From contig NC_072472.1 in assembly GCF_027596085.1 (NCBI RefSeq), positions 11,588,219 to 11,652,218 of the forward strand: a stretch of 64,000 nt of DNA, written 5' to 3'. Made by a program: the position numbers and the translations under genes. The stretch comes from Anoplopoma fimbria. Taxonomy: Eukaryota > Chordata > Actinopteri > Perciformes > Anoplopomatidae. Positions 15,001 through 26,659 of this stretch are shown here, piece by piece (the first letter of the stretch is position 1; each line of letters begins with the position of its first letter). Below the pieces are notes generated by a model, which made no database searches, was not told the DNA's origin, and worked only from the letters and a program-made list of their open reading frames with translations.

Positions 15001-18000
15001 CAATAATAATAATCAGAATACAATAAAATACAGTAAAATACTGCTAATACATAACAATACCTAAGCAGTAATTTATAAATAGTGTCAACAAGAATTTACC
15101 ACTCAGAACCTTGTGGCTGATGACTGACAATCTCTTCAGTGCTAGATCAGTACAAGATTGAATGCAAAGTATTTATGGAACTAATATTAACTGGACAGTT
15201 CATACTGTTAAAGTTTGTATCAAACAGTATATTTCCTGTAGTAGTTTTCATTCGATTAATTAGTCTTCTGTGATTGCATGTTTTAAAAAGAGAGCTGAAG
15301 TCTTGTCTCACTTGAGAGCAGCTTCTGTCCTATTTTCCTGGTTTCCACAATGTAGTTTTGTATAAAACATTTTTAAAGATCTTTCCAAATACTGAAATGA
15401 GTGGTGTTGGTGTTAAAGCTGAATGTGTATCCACTACTGGACTAATAGTCTGGAAATCTCTGAGAATTCAACACCTAAAGCTTGCATGAGTTTTTGCTGT
15501 CAATATCTTATGGGAACTGCAGTAAAAACACATTTTATATCATGCAGTATATAATAAAATATATTGTGGAACAGAAGTGGGGTAAGACTTTGGCCCTCTA
15601 TAATGACTCCAGCCAAGGAGTAATATCTGTCTCTGCTGTAATTGTATCACTGTCTAAATGCATTAACTGTTTCCTGTCTTTGTTGAAGTGGTCGATTTTC
15701 TTAATGCTTTCTTATGTTCACCTGAATTAACCTCTTTTTTATAAAGTACATAAAAAAAGTGTATATTTGACTGTAACTGGTGTTAAGATTATGCTTTGTT
15801 AAAAAAAATAGCTAAATAACTCTAACTAGTGTAGCACATTATAAATAGCCTAAACATGAATCTAATTAGTATTAAAGCTGTTACTCATAATAACTAGATA
15901 TGAAGCACAAGTTTCTTTTAACTCACAGCTGGGTTAAATTGATAACTTGTTAAACCTGCTAGCCATTATACTGTTTCTAACCATGTGATCTTTCAGCTTG
16001 CAGACTTTAACCTTTAATCTGTCTCTCCAAATTCTTTGAAGGACACTTTGATAATGAGCGACTGGCTATTGCCAGACAAAGAATCCCATACAGACTTGGT
16101 CGGGTAGTAGACGAGTGGCTACTCGATAAAGGTAAAAGTTAATTGATTAATTAATTAATCCTTGAAATAACTACTAAATTACCTTTCCCCTTGAGGAGGT
16201 GCAGTGCCAGAAGAGAAGGGTGACAAGGATCAAGTTACCCAGATGTATACTTCCGTTTCAATTTGACTATCTATTGGCTTTGAATTTTGATCAACACAAT
16301 ATAACTTCAAGTGAAAATAAGTGTCAAAGTGAAGGGGTATATCATACTTGCCTTTTATTCTTTGTCATCCTTTCACCTTGTGGAAAAGCTGCACCTTAAC
16401 AAAGATTTTAAACCAATAACTAAAAACACATAACCCTTGTCTAACCCTCTATCGTCCCTCTTAACCACTGTGTGTAATTAGATACTGTGTGTAATAATTC
16501 TGCATAAAAATCATTTAAATGCTGTGCAACATTTACATTTACACCATTTAATCTAAAATGTGATATAAGATTAGTCTCATTAACCCTAAACTGAATGTTT
16601 TAAAATATAACTCCTAGATATGATCACATGAAATTCAGATTATTTTCCCTTTCTTGTTCCCTGCAACCTTGTATTTCCTTACCTACCTTCTACAACATTT
16701 TTTTTTTTTTGCTGCAACAAAACAGCGCTGACAGGCTGTTAGAGTAGATCGCTTTTCGCAGCCAATACCTTTTCTAATAAGTATTCTCCAGAGCCCGGCC
16801 CATTACTGCAGTCCTCTTCCTGTGATGTAACACTGCTTATCAGTGAGGCTGCTGACAATGATGCTGTTAGAGATATCATTGCCCCTTTCAGGAGGTGAAA
16901 CAATAGGACAAGGGGGCGACCAATTGCTGACTTTGTCAATGGAGGGAGGGCTGCTTTTATTTTCATTAAGCCTTACACAGTCTGAAGTATAGTAAGACTG
17001 CCATTTTGATAATTTGCCCATCTCTTCAAAAAGCAGCCATAAGATTTGTATCCCTGAACCATCTGTTCTGGAGTTAAGAGATAAATAAGTATCCTGGAAA
17101 AACATCTGCTCTTTTTTCCCTTCTGATTAATGAAGACACCCGCTCTGGTCAGTCCCGGTTTTCTTAAATGAATGTATTTATTTAGGTACTGCTACCAGAA
17201 AACGGCTTGCTAAGCCCCCTCTGTACTAGCTTAGTTATACCCAAGCTGCCATGACAAAAAGGTTATAAAGAGAGGCGTCTTCTTAGCTATAGTGTCTTTC
17301 TTAAGAAAACCAAAACCAGTCGGAACCTGCTCCCTACAAGCATATCTGAAGAAAGTGAGTCACCCCAAGGTCTGATTCATTCTTCTCTTCTTTACGAATG
17401 GACAGTCTGAACCTTCTCTCATGTCAAAGGTTGCAATGCCCCTTCAGAGTTATTCAACAGATTAACTAACAGTGATTCAACAATTTTACATATACATTTC
17501 AGTCATTTTCTACCACACCTACAGACAGTTTGCAAACTAGAGTCATAATTCAAAACACTTAAATAGACACCTAAATTATAACCCTCCTATGATGGTTGTA
17601 ACCTGCATGTGTAAAGTTTAAATCATAAACCTACTGCTAACTAACCTTCTCCTTTTAAAGTTAACATCTAACTAAGTTTCAAATAAATTACTAAGTATCA
17701 TTGTTATAATGAACAAGCCCGCCTGGTTCAAATGATGTTCCTGTGGAAGCTGTCCTGTATAACTTCTGTATTACTGCTCCACCGTTCTCTCCCCTTTTTC
17801 CACCTCTTCTTTCTCTATGACTCTGTCTGACTTTAGGGAGACAGTTGACCATCTTTAACAGCCAGGCAGCCATTAAAATTGGTGGTCATGATAAGAGTCG
17901 GCCCTTCCAGGGTCAGATTTCAGGGCTCTACTACAATGGCCTCCAGGTGCTCAAACTGGCTGCAGAAAATGATCCCAGCGTGCAGGTGGAGGGGAACCTG

Positions 18001-21000
18001 CGTCTTGTCGGGGACTCGCTCTCTGTGTTGACCACCGACACCACCTCCGCCACCCCGCTGGCAGTGTCCGATATGTCTACCACAATCATGGAAACCACCA
18101 CCACCATGGCTACCACCACCACCCGTAGGCAGCGGTCACCTAGCTTGAGGGAGAGCATCTCAAAGGTCAGAGAGAGTGTGAAGGAATATTTGAAGAGAAC
18201 TGGATGCTAATTTATTGACAGTTTGAGGTTAATTGGTTTATGACTTGGATGAGGGTTGTTGTCACCACTTTTAAACGAAGTAAAAGTGATTTAAATATGT
18301 TTCTAAAACAGAAGGCAATTAACACACTATAGCAACAAAGTATATAACTTGTTTTTCAAATTAAGTAGGTTTGTAGAATGGGAGCTTTGAGTCATTTTTA
18401 AAAATCATTTTATTGTTGCACATATTTTTATATACATTTTTTAAGAACTAACATAGATGTTCTGCTTTTCTACAGTATTGCAAATTAACTTTGGAAAAAG
18501 GATCTTTAATTCCTTCTTTAAAATTGAAAATAAATTAATTGGAAGTTAAATACCAATATCCTTAAATTGGTCTCTTTTGCTGATTTTAAAGTTATTAAGA
18601 CTTAAGCAGTAATTAGGTAGATGAACTCTCAGGGGTTGTATTCTCTTTTTTAATCATGATGGAAGTTGCTGGTAAAGCTTGAAATAAAAACACAACACAT
18701 AGGAGTCGTCACGCAGTTATTACCTCTTTAGATATGCATACGGTCATCACTGGAGACACAAACGATTCTCGTGCGTGTCATTTTACAACAGGTTTGGTCC
18801 TACATATCTGATCTTGCATAATATATTATTTATTTCCAAGTGTGCTAGAATAATAATAATATCCATGCTTCTATATAGTTTTGAACTAGCACAATTAGCA
18901 CAAAATAAGGCTTTTTATTGAATACATTTGAATTTTACTCCATCCAGACTGGTGAACACTACCAACCACCATTTCAAATGAGTTGATTTACTCCCAATGC
19001 TGCAAACCAGCAAATTGGAAGGATTTCAGCAGTTGTACTTGGAGTCCTGAGGTTTCAAAGAAAAATCTCCCTGCCTCTCATATAAAAAAAATATAAATTG
19101 CATTTTTTTATTACATTATGTCTTGTCCAGTTTCCCTAAAATTGCTTTCTCTGTATTTCCAAGTAATCCATTTGTGAACCATCTATAACCCCGCTCTGCT
19201 TAGGTATTCTGAGTCCACTGTGCACCCTAAAATGCAATTTAGACATATTTACTGATTTAGCATATACAAATTTGTTATTGCAAAATGAATATAAATAAAT
19301 TAATTAATTAATTGTTCAAAGACCAAACTGTATGAATTAAATGAGAACATGCACAACATTTAGCCTACTGAGAATATTCTCTCTATCAGCAGTACTTTGT
19401 TTGTAAACAAATAAAGTCAGCCACAGGGGTGAAGGATAAAGAGCAGCTGCATATGAGCACATTTTGGATTTGTAGTCTTACTAGTGTTGCTCCAAGCAAA
19501 AACACTAAAGTGGTAGAGTGCTGCATATTGCAGTTTTTCCTCAAATAGGGCAGTCAGCTAGCAAAAAAAAAAAGAACTGAGCACAAATCTAGATGATGGG
19601 AATGTGTTGACTGTGTATTTGTTATAAAACACACAATTTCTCTGTTTTTCTTTCAGCCGCAGAACTCTGATGATATTTTGGTAGCATCAGCCGAGTGTCC
19701 GAGTGATGATGAGGACCTTGAAGAGTGTGAACCAAGAACAGGTGGGTCAGCCATGGCAAAAAAAAATATGGGAGCACAGCTTTTATCATCCCAGATTGTA
19801 GACAAAACACGACTTCAAGCAGCCATGGTTATTTTCAAAATTTTCAATTCTCCCTTTTCTGTTTCATGTTTCTGCTATCATTTATTCAGCAGCTTTGTCA
19901 AACAGCTGTCATCATTTGGAAAGTTGTAACATACTCAACTAGACCAGGGCAATCAGTAGAGTACAGATATCGGTCAGGTGTGTCTGCAAAAACCACACCT
20001 GATCCCCAAGAAGGGACTTGTCTGATGGTGTGACGTCACTTTGGCTGTGCGGACAATCTCCACCCTTGCAGATGAGTCGTGTGTAAAACAAGCTTAAGGG
20101 CACATGCGCACTATTCTGCCAGGTAAAGAGTAGTGACCATTTGGCAGTCAATCAATGTCAGTATGAAACAGTAAATAAAATATGTTTTCAAAAAGTGTGA
20201 ATCACTGCAACCACGAGAGGTCCTTGAGCATACAATAAGTCATGAGTCATAAACAAGAACACAAAATATTAGGCTAATGTCTCCAGCAGTATGCGAAATT
20301 ATCCGTGGACAGACAGACATAGATATGCACACGTATTCTCTCACACACACGATTGAATACATGATCTCCTGGCTTAGATAACTACCAATAGTTCATCCTG
20401 TATTTTAGCTTGTAAGGCATGTCTTTAACTCACCAGATTTGATATAAGAAAATCTCTATGAAGTGTGCTATAGTCATTAGGAGTGGAACCCAGTAGAAAG
20501 TAGATCAGTCTTGTGACAGGAACAAGCTGGGGAACTTAGGAAGGAATCTGCCCTTATTATGGGTGCTTCAATTATTAATATGACCTTATCAGAATTGTTT
20601 GTTGACTGGCCCTGTAAAGTGTGACTCAAAAATAATGATGCAAGAGAACCAAGTGGCCATAAATAAAAAAAATCTGCAGACTGAAATATTCCTCCACAAC
20701 CAGAACACATTGTTACCTCAAAATCAGATCAAAGTCAGTGATTGATAAATAGAACAAAATGTTTGCTTTCAATAAGCCATAATATTACTGATTCCTGCAT
20801 AAAATAACCTGTCTGTGATTTCTCTTGTCACCCCTTAACCCCTGCCTACAGATGTTTATACAGCAGCATGGCATATTAATGAACTGTTCTTTTGCTTATT
20901 ATGTGCTCTCTTTGTATTATGCTCTTCATTCAGCAGCAACTTTCATTGGTCATCGTGTGTGTTTGTGTCTTCATGTGAGCTCTTTCATGTTCTTGCTGTA

Positions 21001-22128
21001 TTGCATTATTTTTTCATAATAATACACATTGTAAATCTGCTCACCCACACATCCACATAAGTCTCAAGAACTGCATACATCGTTTGAAAATTATGGTTTT
21101 AATTTGGTTTTCTCTTCATCTGCCAAATGTTGTAAATAATCTTGATTATAGAAGTCAGCGTAATATGTGTGATCACTATGAATAATATCACTGATAAGCC
21201 AGCTAATATTTGTTTAACTCCTCAGTAATGTTCGTATTTTTTAATGAGCGCAACTTTGCTGCCAGAATTTTAATTGTAATGCTGTTCTAATTTAGGATCC
21301 CCTACCTTTTCTGTTTCCCTTCTAGGAGGTGAATTAGTGTTGCCTATTATAACAGTGGATTCCCTTGAGCCCCCATCCATCGCCACCCGTTACCCCGTCA
21401 TCCCTCCTCCCCCAACCCTCCTATCCCCACTCGAAACCACCAAAGAGTCCCTGATACTCCCTCCTCACCCTTCCTGCCCCCCGGACCAAGAGGACTGTGG
21501 TGACCCTGTGGAGGTCTCGGCCTTTGGCTCTGGGGAAATGACGGAATCAGATGACGAAGACTTTTACAATAATAACTCCCCACTGGTCACTGACAGGACA
21601 GTCCTTCCTCCACCTCCCACCGCTGGTGAGGGTGGAGCCCAGAAACCCCGCCCCCTACCTCCTTATGTTCCCACCACCAACCCTGACCAGCTCCACATCC
21701 CCGCAGGCAAAATGAACACCCGTGACCAGGTGCTTCTGCCCCCTGCTCCTCCATCCTCCCGAAACACACCAGGACTAACTTACCCCCCCAATTTTCCCCA
21801 TGTGCCCACAGCCAACCCCACAGCCTCTGATGAAAAGAGCCAACCCGGTGCCGTGGAGGTGATCAGGGAGTCCAGTAGCACCACGGGGATGGTGGTTGGT
21901 ATTGTGGCTGCTGCTGCTCTCTGCATTCTTATCCTCCTCTATGCCATGTACAAGTACCGCAACCGGGACGAGGGCTCCTACCAGACAGACCAGAGCCACA
22001 ATTTTGCCAACAATTCCACTGTCGAGGGCAACGGAGCAGTGGTCAAAGACAAAAGCACAGCAACGGCCTCCGTGGCTAAGGCAAACACAAAGGGTAAAAA
22101 GAACAAAGACAAAGAATATTACGTCTGA
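6062..22128 (+). CDS. nrxn2: Neurexin-2, 3' part (partial; start upstream of window)
   Basis: Presynaptic single-pass adhesion receptor that binds neuroligins, LRRTMs and cerebellins. Six coding exons read here: 6062-6243, 12775-12946, 16042-16131, 17837-18165, 19657-19741, 21326-22128. Phases join cleanly (552 aa plus stop; the first codon is split with an upstream exon). In order they encode the last LNS domain ([14 protein letters not shown]..., [25 protein letters not shown]), the splice-site-4 insert, a Thr-rich stalk ([12 protein letters not shown]), a Cys loop ([12 protein letters not shown]), a Pro-rich stretch with a Ser-Gly in acidic context (AFGSGEM, about 21520-21540), a membrane segment ([20 protein letters not shown]), the basic YKYRNRDEG anchor and the PDZ-binding C-terminus [13 protein letters not shown] and the long last exon fit NRXN2 rather than NRXN1. 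I cannot tell which teleost duplicate this is. The shared exons serve both alpha and beta forms. Confidence 0.96.
8211..8367 (+). repeat. Dispersed repeat, copy A
   Basis: Begins TTTTGGCATTTCTGCT, then a purine-rich AGGCAGGGGAG stretch, then ACATGCAGCAAAGGGCC, GAACCTGGGCCGCAG and AAGGACACAGCCTTGATACG. Copy B, about 1 kb downstream in the same orientation, has the same blocks in the same order. I recognise the GCAGCAAAGGGCC...GAACC motif from teleost genomes. Its class is not certain. Confidence 0.65.
9236..9400 (+). repeat. Dispersed repeat, copy B
   Basis: Same block order as copy A: TTTTTCGGCATTTCTGCTTC, GACAGACAGGTGAGGCAGGG, ATATGCAGCAAAGGGCCCTG, TTGAACCCAGGCTGCTGCAG, GACTCAGCCTTAATGGTAC. 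The two copies differ by many substitutions and small indels, so they look like separate old insertions rather than a recent tandem duplication. Confidence 0.65.
11498..11620 (+). mobile_element. LINE reverse-transcriptase C-terminal remnant
   Basis: The plus-strand reading [20 protein letters not shown] followed by HVTKKL is the typical conserved block just after the RT palm in L2/CR1/Rex-like LINEs (FKYLGV.LDS.L.FK.H). A stop follows, then GVTRGSL, with no longer reading frame. It is a short dead fragment. Confidence 0.6.
12947..16041 (+). other. nrxn2 intron upstream of SS4
   Basis: A 3.1-kb AT-rich intron. It contains one short inverted-repeat element (13823-14118). The remainder is low-complexity AT-rich sequence with no supported exon. 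The last 40 bases hold a moderate pyrimidine tract (TTTAATCTGTCTCTCC) before the SS4 acceptor. Confidence 0.65.
13823..14118. mobile_element. Short non-autonomous DNA transposon (MITE) with TTAA target duplication
   Basis: The left end reads AGTGGCCCTATTATGCTTTT. The right end is the inverted AGCATAATAGCGCCTGT. Together they give imperfect terminal inverted repeats sharing CTATTATGC. TTAA flanks both ends (13819-13822 and 14119-14122), as expected for a target-site duplication of the piggyBac or Kolobok type. The roughly 296-bp interior has no transposase frame. The superfamily is inferred from the TTAA only. Confidence 0.6.
16042..16131 (+). CDS. nrxn2: nrxn2 splice-site-4 (SS4) cassette exon, 90 nt
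   Basis: Exon of exactly 90 nt in phase 1, encoding [20 protein letters not shown] followed by [10 protein letters not shown]. This is the well-known 30-residue SS4 insert. Skipping it keeps the frame: ERYPPG joins RQLTIF directly. In neurexins, its inclusion weakens binding to some neuroligins and LRRTMs and favours cerebellin-GluD complexes. The acceptor ends in a purine-containing TTTGAAG with a modest pyrimidine tract, which fits a regulated exon. The donor is GTAAAA and is followed at once by an AT-rich UUAA-type tract (separate entry). Confidence 0.95.
16138..16160 (+). promoter_or_regulatory. UUAA-repeat tract just downstream of the SS4 exon (candidate STAR-protein splicing silencer)
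   Basis: From +7 to +29 of the intron the sequence is a run of TTAA units, written TTAATTGATTAATTAATTAA at its core. Sam68 and SLM2 (T-STAR) bind U(U/A)AA motifs, and such clusters downstream of the SS4 exons of mammalian neurexins mediate exon skipping in neurons. Position and composition match that arrangement. Binding here is inferred. Confidence 0.6.
16161..17836 (+). other. nrxn2 intron downstream of SS4
   Basis: Contains a block at about 16730-17110 that is less AT-rich and less repetitive than the rest and could be a conserved regulatory element. It also contains ACTAAC/CTAACTAA motifs (about 17462 and 17636-17675) of the kind bound by Quaking-type proteins. No exon is supported. Ends in a good TGACTTTAG acceptor. 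Confidence 0.55.
18166..18210 (+). other. Read-through extension of the nrxn2 stalk exon to an early stop
   Basis: If the donor at 18166 (GTCAGA, not a strong consensus) is not used, the frame continues for 14 residues ([14 protein letters not shown]) and stops at 18208-18210. The product would end before the membrane segment and so be secreted, with a terminal Cys. AATAAA occurs downstream near 18530. Alternative 3' splicing to soluble forms is known in neurexin-3. For this gene it is only an inference from sequence. Confidence 0.3.
18211..19656 (+). other. nrxn2 intron between stalk exons
   Basis: AT-rich, with no repeat or exon that I can name. AATAAA-type signals occur near 18530 and 18680 and would matter only if the read-through isoform is made. 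Ends in TTTTTCTTTCAG. Confidence 0.55.
19742..21325 (+). other. nrxn2 last intron
   Basis: No coding sequence supported. A perfect CRE octamer TGACGTCA sits at 20031-20038 within a locally less AT-rich block (about 19940-20160). The rest is ordinary AT-rich intron. The acceptor CCCTTCTAG is followed by the long last exon. Confidence 0.55.
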
Positions 22129-24140
22129 GAACGGAAAAGGAGAGAAGTGTGGACTGAGACAAGAGGATGAGAGAGGAGGCTTTCGTTTCGCTCCCTGATT
22201 TTGATGGGTCGACCATCAGAGAAATTTCACAGGCCACAAAAAACAACTGCAGAAAGCAATGCTTGCTTTCAACAATTGTACTTCTATCAAAAGTCAAGGT
22301 TGCCCATCTCCTATTAGTGAAAAAAGTCCTCCTATACAACATATGATCTGACTTATTATCTGGGTCACAATGTGCACTCTGTCTACATTTACCAATTCTT
22401 TGTTAGTGTATCATTTTTTATGTCTTCAACGAGCTTGGAAGAGGCATACCCATTTTGGCTTTGTATATAGCATGGTACAGTGAAGGAAGTGCTGAGAACA
22501 TCCGGACATATTTGCCTAAATGTTTTCTTTGTACTTCTTTGTAAAGCTCTATTTCAAGTCTCAATGTCCCCATTATGATTTATGAAGCAGAACAAGCCAG
22601 TTATTGCATTTTTATGGTAGATGAGCAGAGAGCACCGCACTAAGTCTGACTACACTCTAAATCAAAGCCCTTATATTTGGATAAGACATCATCTCTGCAG
22701 CCTCCATGTTGGTTATGTAGTTTTAAAACTCCCCAGTCACTCTTCCTCTGTCCACAAGAGGTGGTATTATGTTGCTAGTGCAGTATCACAAGTTAAGCAG
22801 GATAATTTCCTCTCCAGGAGAATAAGACAGCATATTAAAGGGAATATTGAATCACTCAATATACTCCGGGCTGTGAACCTTATAGTATGATGGATCAGAA
22901 ACATTATTTATTTGAGATATCACAGTCAGTTTTCCCTGCCAGTATTCCAAGTGAGGATAATTGTGAGCGAGTCAGTCTACACCAGTGAAGGTATTTCTCT
23001 GTAAACATTGCTTGTAAATGTACATATAGAGGTTAGCAGATTGAAAAATCATTGTGTCCACAGGGAAACAGGTGTGAAGAAAATAAACGTGCACCCCCAA
23101 GCCCCCCACCCCCCGCACGAACTTCACAGGATTTTGGTGGAATCTCGTTTGAGGTTTATCTTCTTGGAGCAACCCGCCTCACCAGAGGCTGGATCACTCT
23201 TGATCTCCTCCTTTCTCAAAACTGTCATGGGATAATTCAAAAAGCACACAAAAAATGGAAACATATCTTTGAGACATAGATATTCCTTGTAAAGCAGCCA
23301 AACATGTATTGTTTTTTTCTATCAGTTATTAAAAGACTATTCTATGAGATGAATAATTGAAGGTTTGTGAATTGTATTGATATTTCTCTGATATTTCGAT
23401 GTATCTTGTTACCACTCCTCTTAACACGTTACATTTTAGATTGCCTTTTACTTAAATCCAGACAAAAAGCACACTTTCCTCAGATAGCCGCAAATACCTT
23501 TTTGTTTTTTGCATTATTTACGGTTCAGATTATGCAGAGAAAACACAAGGATGGAACAAACAAATGTTTTTTTTGTTGCATTGTGCATTTTTTATGTGCT
23601 GAATCTGTTACTCAATGGATCTGATAATATAAAGCCATTTTCTCTGTTGAGTTATGTCTACATTTACTTATTCATGCTCTGTGATTTCCTGTTATTTTTT
23701 ATGAAAGTGCCATTCAACATGAGCTGCTCAGTGCTCAGAAAATATTCCATTCCTCACTCATTGCTATTGTATAGTGTTCATGTGAAATGGATCTTAATAT
23801 ATGTACAGAACGTGGATAAAGATGAAAATACACTTGATTATATACTTTGTACACACCTGTGTTGTGTGTTGCTTTTTTTAGATTCACAAAGAAAATGCTC
23901 TTTATTTGCCCTTTATCATTGAACACAGACAAAAATAAATTGAAAGGTCAAGGGAATTGAGAGTGAACTGACAAGAATTAGGATTTCAGGTGCAATTATG
24001 GTATAAATGAGGGAATATAGCCACCATTTTTAATGCGTTGTACTTATCTGTGTACTCGTGATTATGCTTTGGGAGCTGTGTATCTACTAGGATAAAATAA
24101 ACACAATGAATTAACAATAAAGCAATTTCATAGGGGCCAC
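22129..24140 (+). other. nrxn2 3' UTR (probable extent)
   Basis: Non-coding sequence after the KEYYV stop. Two closely spaced AATAAA signals at 24096-24101 and 24116-24121 are the likeliest ends. An earlier AATAAA lies near 23934. A perfect Pumilio-type site TGTATATA is at 22462-22469. A C-rich run (about 23090-23120) stands out from the AT-rich background. The true end is not known from sequence alone. Confidence 0.5.
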
Positions 24141-26220
24141 ACTTTGCTAACAAGACAAGTTAACATGTTTAACATGAAAAAACTTAATTTTACATAACAT
24201 TGCAGGTCATGATGTGTTTTAAAAATGTGTCTTACACTTCAGTTTCATCATCATCTACTCTCTTTCTCTCTCTCATCTCTCTCTATTCCTCACTCGGACT
24301 CTGCGTAGTTCTGGTGTGTTAGTGATGCCTGAATGTCCATTATTTATTATTAAATGCAATGTTTAAGTGTTATCGCTGCACCCTACACCTGCTGATGTCT
24401 AAATCAGGTCTCCATCAAAAATAAATGTTTTACTAAGCCTGACTGGGACAGATGAAGCTTGAAACACCCTTAATATTAAATCATTTGAATCCCAGTTAAG
24501 GCCACCAGTGATTCCCAGCACAGTGTGATCATGGCCTTTGTTGAAAGTGACATCATTTGAGTAACTCTGCCTGTGCTGGGAAAATACAAAATTTCAACAG
24601 TGGTGTAATTTGAAAGATGCGTGTGTCTACCATGCAAAGAGAATAAACACTATCACATTAAATTATGGACGATGACGGAGCCAGAGTTGTGGGAGCTTGA
24701 CCTATATAAGGGTATTAGAAAGTCAGCATATAGGTTGCATTGGTTTTGGTCATTCTTTCTTTTCAATCGATCTCTTGCAGTTTACCAAAATGCAGTGCAA
24801 AATTACTGGAGAACTCCTTTGATATATGTAGAGCAGGTCTAGCTACTGTAACTATATTGAACATCATTAGTCACAGTGTGACATACCAATAATGACGTTT
24901 ACAGAATTTTATAACTTCAGTCTGTAAGACATGAATCATTTTTTTCACAATTGCATTTTGTCAAGTAAATATTACACTATAGTATGCATATGTATTCTTT
25001 ACAGCAGAAACTGTTTCAAATGCACAATACACAAATCAAGGCAAAATATCAAATTATCCAAAAATATTGCTGTAATTTCATGAGCCCTGTGCTCTGGATT
25101 GCTTTGGGTCCCTACTTGCTGATTATTTCCAGTAAAATAAATCAGCATTCTGCATAACATCCTGAACCATTTCTTGGATTATAATCAGTATCCTCGTCAG
25201 CAGTAACATGTTTTCTGTTGTTTGACTACCCCCTGCTGAGAACTCAAGGAACTGTAAGATGGAGAAGAAGGTTAACTCAGAGGTCCACATCACTAAACGC
25301 CACAGTGATGTGATGTATAGGCTCTAGTTGCCCTCACTAAAGCAGCCATCATTTATTCTGTGAGAGCAGATGAGGTTTATCACTAAAGACAAGAATTTAG
25401 AGGGATTGTATTTCAAGCCAGCAGGGTCAGCTGTCACATTAGCCTTTTTGTACTGAGACTGATGGGGAACAATCCTGTGGGCTAAGTGAGGTGTGGTGTC
25501 AGTGCAGGTCTAGTCTGATCTGTGCTGACATTGGGTACCAAGGAGAGTGGTTGCAGGACACGATAAGCCACTACTGAGCATGGCTGAGATGTCACAAGCC
25601 TAATTCAACAAAACAGCTGTGACAAGAGAAGCCCAGATGACAACCGGTATGTGGCATCCACTCTGACCTACCTCTGTTCCCTTAACAACCAAGCCAGATG
25701 TGAGTATTTGCCTCTGAGATCATGTTTTTCTAAACACTGCTACTTGTAGAATATAATTTGGAGTGAAGTTTGCTATAAATTACATTGTTTGGTTTAACAA
25801 AAAATGTGGCAGTGGTGGAATTTGACTTATTCTCTAAATGCATTATTATTCCTTCCCCGTGTAAAATTGTCAAACCCAACAGAACATAAGGCAAAGATGG
25901 TCAAAGTGTTGTGGGGACTCCCAGTTTGTGTGAGGTCAATAACCTTCGGTTGGAGGGAAACACGAAACTCAAGAGACTGCAGCTGTTAGTATTAATACAA
26001 TATTTTCAAATTCCAAATTTTCTTGCAATTAGGATAAATTAGGATCATTGTTGGTGAATGATACCTCACACAGGTCAGATTCACACACATTCATAAAAAC
26101 AGCACCTTACATCTATACAGCTTTGTATTTAGGCGCACTATTATTTATTTATTTATTCAATAGCTTTACAGTCTCTACCGTTATTTAAGTAGAATTTTCT
26201 ATGAAAATATAAATGAATTA

Positions 26221-26451
26221 TACAGTACCCGTCAAAAGTTTGCACACACCTTCTCATTCAACTACTTTGAAGAATCTAAAATATAAAACATATTCTGGTT
26301 TATTGAGCATTTGTTTGTTTACCACATAATTCCATATGTGTTCCTTCATAGTTTGGATGTCTTCAATATTAATCTACAATGTAGAAAAAAATAAAAATAA
26401 AGAAAAACCACTGAATGAGAAGGTGTGTCCAAACTTTTGACTGGTACTGTA
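26221..26451. mobile_element. Tc1-like short non-autonomous element, copy 1
   Basis: A 231-bp unit with inverted ends: TACAGTACCCGTCAAAAGTT at the left and AACTTTTGACTGGTACTGTA at the right. The interior contains CTACTTTGAAGAATCTAAAA and TCTACAATGTAGAAAAAAAT. I recognise these ends and inner blocks from full-length fish Tc1/mariner transposons whose transposase is missing here. Flanking TA is consistent with Tc1 target choice. Confidence 0.8.
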
Positions 26452-26659
26452 TATTCTTAGATTTTATTATGATTATATGAACAGCTAAAAATATGTTTGT
26501 GGTCATTTATATACATTCTCCACCAGCAAGCTCTGAGAAGTTGTTCAACTGTAAAATGTTATGGTCTGTCTTGGCCACATTTTTTTTTAATAACACAAAT
26601 AAAGACAATGACCAAAAAAAAAATGTGTATGTTCTGTATTTCTTATATTGTCAAATATC

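Noticed and set aside
19940..20160. Less AT-rich block with a CRE in the nrxn2 last intron as an alternative promoter
   Set aside because: Only one motif. No downstream exon with a start codon that would make sense as a separate transcript.
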